Below, piece after piece: positions 62,358 through 64,000 of a stretch of DNA of 64,000 nucleotides. Made by a program: the position numbers and the translations under genes. Every line of letters begins with the position of its first letter. Positions within the stretch are counted from its first letter, which is position 1. The DNA lies in the NCBI RefSeq assembly GCF_004358755.1, contig NZ_SMZY01000005.1, forward strand, positions 141,033 through 205,032, read 5' to 3'. The stretch is from Peribacillus frigoritolerans. GTDB taxonomy: Bacteria; Bacillota; Bacilli; Bacillales; Bacillaceae. The notes beneath the pieces were generated by a model. That model worked only from the letters and a program-made list of their open reading frames with translations, was not told the DNA's origin and ran no database searches.

Positions 62358-63636
62358 CTGTTTTAATAAGGATCAAGCAGAGCAGGCCAGAAAAGATAAA
62401 TGTAAAAAAACCAGGTGAAAAACGATCAGGAATGATGAAATAAATACATATCCCGCAAATAATGGCGATTGCAGCTCTTCCGTTTATTTGCTTTGAGGAG
62501 ACTTGTGATGATTTGAAATTATTCATTACAAATTCCACTACAATAACTGCAGATAGTGGAATAATCGCGGATCCCAACAAAGAAATGAAATAAGAAGCTT
62601 CCGTGACAAACGCAGGAATTGTGCTCAAGCTGATGGCTGCTATGCCGAAAACAGCTGCACTTTTCAGTCTTCCAAGTGCAGGGAAAATATTCAGCAGGCT
62701 GAAGGCACCTGTATAAGCATTGTTCAGATTGATTGAAAACATCGATAAAATCGAACATAGTAAAATGACCATCACGACTGGAGTGGAATCAGTTAACGTG
62801 CTTGCTGATATGAAGGGATTCAGCTTGTTATAATAAAAGGCACTATATGCCCCAAAGCAGGCTGTCAGGAAAAATCCAAAAAAATTGCCGGCATATAATC
62901 CGAAAAATCCATGCTTAGGAGATTTTGCATATCTCGCCATATCCGCTGAAGCGCTGACTCCAGAAATATACTGGACAAATACAAGGCTTGCATAGAGAAG
63001 CATTGTCAAAAAGACAGAATTTGAGTTTATGGGCATATCAGATGCTGAAGGCGCTGCTGACCTTGTAGTAAAATACAAATAGAAAATAACTCCTTGTCCA
63101 GCAAGCAAAAAAGGCAGGAAATATTTTGTGATTTTTTTTACAGCATCAAAGCCTGCAGCTGCAATTGCAGCCATGCCTGATCCAAGCAGCATAGCCAGGG
63201 GAGCGAATTCAAGTTCAATTTGAAAGTAGCGTCGGCAGATCTCAATGATCATCAGTGTTCCGCCTATTGTTTGAACGCAGAACCAATACAGTGATGTAAT
63301 AGTGCGCACCGGTGAAGAGAAAAAGCGCGCTCCTTTTGTTCCAATAAAAGACCTTATCGCATATTGTGCAGGAATTCCGTGAATTGAGCCGGGAAGCGAT
63401 AAAAGCGAAACAAAAAAGAAGGCTAGAGAAGCTCCAATCACTGTGCATAGTACTGCCTGAAAAAAGGAAAGTCCCCCTTCCATAACGGCCAGCGCAGGAA
63501 GAAGAAAATTGCCTGCATTAACAGAAAACGATAATTGAACGATAAAATAGTCAAACCAGGAAGTGCTGCGAAGTTCCTTAGGGACAGCCTCTAATCCGAA
63601 TTGTTCAACTTTTGATGCGATTGCAGAATGGGCCAT
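62338..63636 (-). CDS. NCS1-type purine/cytosine/allantoin permease-like transporter
   Basis: This 432-aa protein has about 12 TM segments. The N-terminal region reads RSTSWFDYFIVQLSFSVNAGNFLLPALAV, followed by GIPAQYAIRSFIGTKGARFFS, and later GVSASADMARYAKSP. This pattern belongs to the cytosine/purine (CodB-like) NCS1 family. The substrate is unknown. The Shine-Dalgarno AAAGGCGG is 6-8 bases from the ATG. Its last codons overlap the terminator shared with the small gene. Confidence 0.82.
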   Translation of the reverse strand: MAHSAIASKVEQFGLEAVPKELRSTSWFDYFIVQLSFSVNAGNFLLPALAVMEGGLSFFQAVLCTVIGASLAFFFVSLLSLPGSIHGIPAQYAIRSFIGTKGARFFSSPVRTITSLYWFCVQTIGGTLMIIEICRRYFQIELEFAPLAMLLGSGMAAIAAAGFDAVKKITKYFLPFLLAGQGVIFYLYFTTRSAAPSASDMPINSNSVFLTMLLYASLVFVQYISGVSASADMARYAKSPKHGFFGLYAGNFFGFFLTACFGAYSAFYYNKLNPFISASTLTDSTPVVMVILLCSILSMFSINLNNAYTGAFSLLNIFPALGRLKSAAVFGIAAISLSTIPAFVTEASYFISLLGSAIIPLSAVIVVEFVMNNFKSSQVSSKQINGRAAIAIICGICIYFIIPDRFSPGFFTFIFSGLLCLILIKTEKSHHD

Positions 63637-64000
63637 GATTTTTCCGCCTTTGTTAAGTATTCATTTTATGCAGCTTGAGCATCTGCGGACTCTTCGGGTG
63701 AATTCTTATCTGTCTGCCCGAGCCTGAACAGTCAGTTCCGCTTTTCGTTATTGTCTAGCTCCACCGCCCAACTCCTCGGCCAGAACGGCTCCGTCTGTAA
63801 AGGCAAAAAGCGCCTTTTCAGCCGGATCCTTATCTGTCTGTCGGAGCTAACCGGGCGCTTCCGCTTTTCGTTATTGTCTAGCTCCACCGCCCAACTCCTC
63901 GGCCAGAACGGCTCCGTCTGTAAAGGCAAAAAGCGCCTTTTCAGCCGGATCCTTATCTGTCTGTCGGAGCTAACCGGGCGCTTCCGCTTTTCGTTATTGT
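63637..64000. other. Gene-free right end dominated by repeats
   Basis: No gene is supported in these 364 bases. They hold the ribosome site of the permease on the minus strand, a partial degenerate repeat copy (about 63690-63735) and the tandem repeat. Confidence 0.7.
63736..64000 (+). repeat. 123-bp tandem intergenic repeat (2 full copies plus start of a third)
   Basis: The segment beginning TTCCGCTTTTCGTTATTGTC recurs at 63736, 63859 and 63982, a period of exactly 123 bases, with near identity between the first two units. The third copy is cut off by the window edge. Each unit contains GTCTAGCTCCACCGCCC, CTCGGCCAGAACGG and an AAAAAGCGCCTTTT segment. A degenerate further part precedes it. 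Confidence 0.93.

Noticed and set aside
63732..63929. Minus-strand open frame of 65 codons in the right-end repeats
   Set aside because: It is open only because the repeat period (123) is a multiple of three; it has no ribosome site, and its two halves are the same repeat translated twice.

Overview
The window reads as a chromosomal segment of an endospore-forming Bacillaceae (Bacillus sensu lato or Metabacillus-like). From about 19 kb on, the gene order is very close to the Bacillus subtilis ccpA-acuCBA-acsA-tyrS-rpsD-ytrP-ytsP-refZ-hisJ-ezrA-braB-nifZ-thiI-sspA-ytcI-ytcJ-nadK-sppA-yteJ-ytfI-ytfJ-tpx-ytxK-ackA-moaB-argG-argH region. Genes have strong Shine-Dalgarno sites, rho-independent terminators, a T-box leader, cre sites and an alpha/beta-type spore DNA-binding protein.

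Region 1 (1-16.6 kb) is an accessory cell-surface glycan cluster. Its first half (GMC oxidoreductase, UbiA prenyltransferase, DprE1-like oxidase, DprE2-like reductase, flippase-like membrane protein, DUF212/PAP2-like protein, GT39-type glycosyltransferase) looks like a complete route to a polyprenyl-phosphoryl pentofuranose. This is the kind of donor mycobacteria make as decaprenylphosphoryl-arabinose. Its second half (Wzz-like protein, NeuC, formyltransferase, PIG-L deacetylase, NeuB, NeuD, NeuA, initiating sugar-phosphate transferase, GNAT, FemAB-like enzyme) makes an activated nonulosonic (sialic-acid-like) sugar, perhaps N-formylated, for a surface polymer. No Wzx, Wzy or obvious sialyltransferase is in the window, so the locus probably continues to the left.

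Region 2 (16.9-18.8 kb) is one gene fusing a YVTN-type beta-propeller to a PQQ-type sugar dehydrogenase domain. Region 3 (19-25 kb) is the carbon-control and acetate block: ccpA with a cre in its own promoter, acuCBA divergent from acsA with a cre between them, and the acetylatable Lys549 of AcsA. Region 4 (25-33 kb) holds a class A PBP with a FN3 domain and a Pro/Lys-rich tail, T-box-tyrS, a small MerR/acetyltransferase/cyclophilin-like lipoprotein module, and rpsD. Region 5 (33-45 kb) has a GAF-GGDEF protein, a CTG-start methionine gamma-lyase behind a perfect cre, fRMsr, RefZ, histidinol phosphatase, EzrA, BraB and the NifZ-ThiI pair. Region 6 (45-64 kb) has SspA, an undescribed 45-aa basic protein, acyl-CoA synthetase, amidohydrolase, NAD kinase, SppA, sporulation-linked small genes, Tpx, YtxK, AckA, an NhaC-type antiporter, EcsC-like protein, MoaB, argGH and an NCS1 permease. 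It ends in 123-bp tandem intergenic repeats that have a divergent inverted relative at about 55.9 kb.

The core genes are ordinary. The most interesting part is the combination of a DprE1/DprE2/UbiA pathway with a modified sialic-acid pathway in a Firmicute, next to ccpA. All functional statements rest on reading motifs and on remembered family knowledge; no searches were run.
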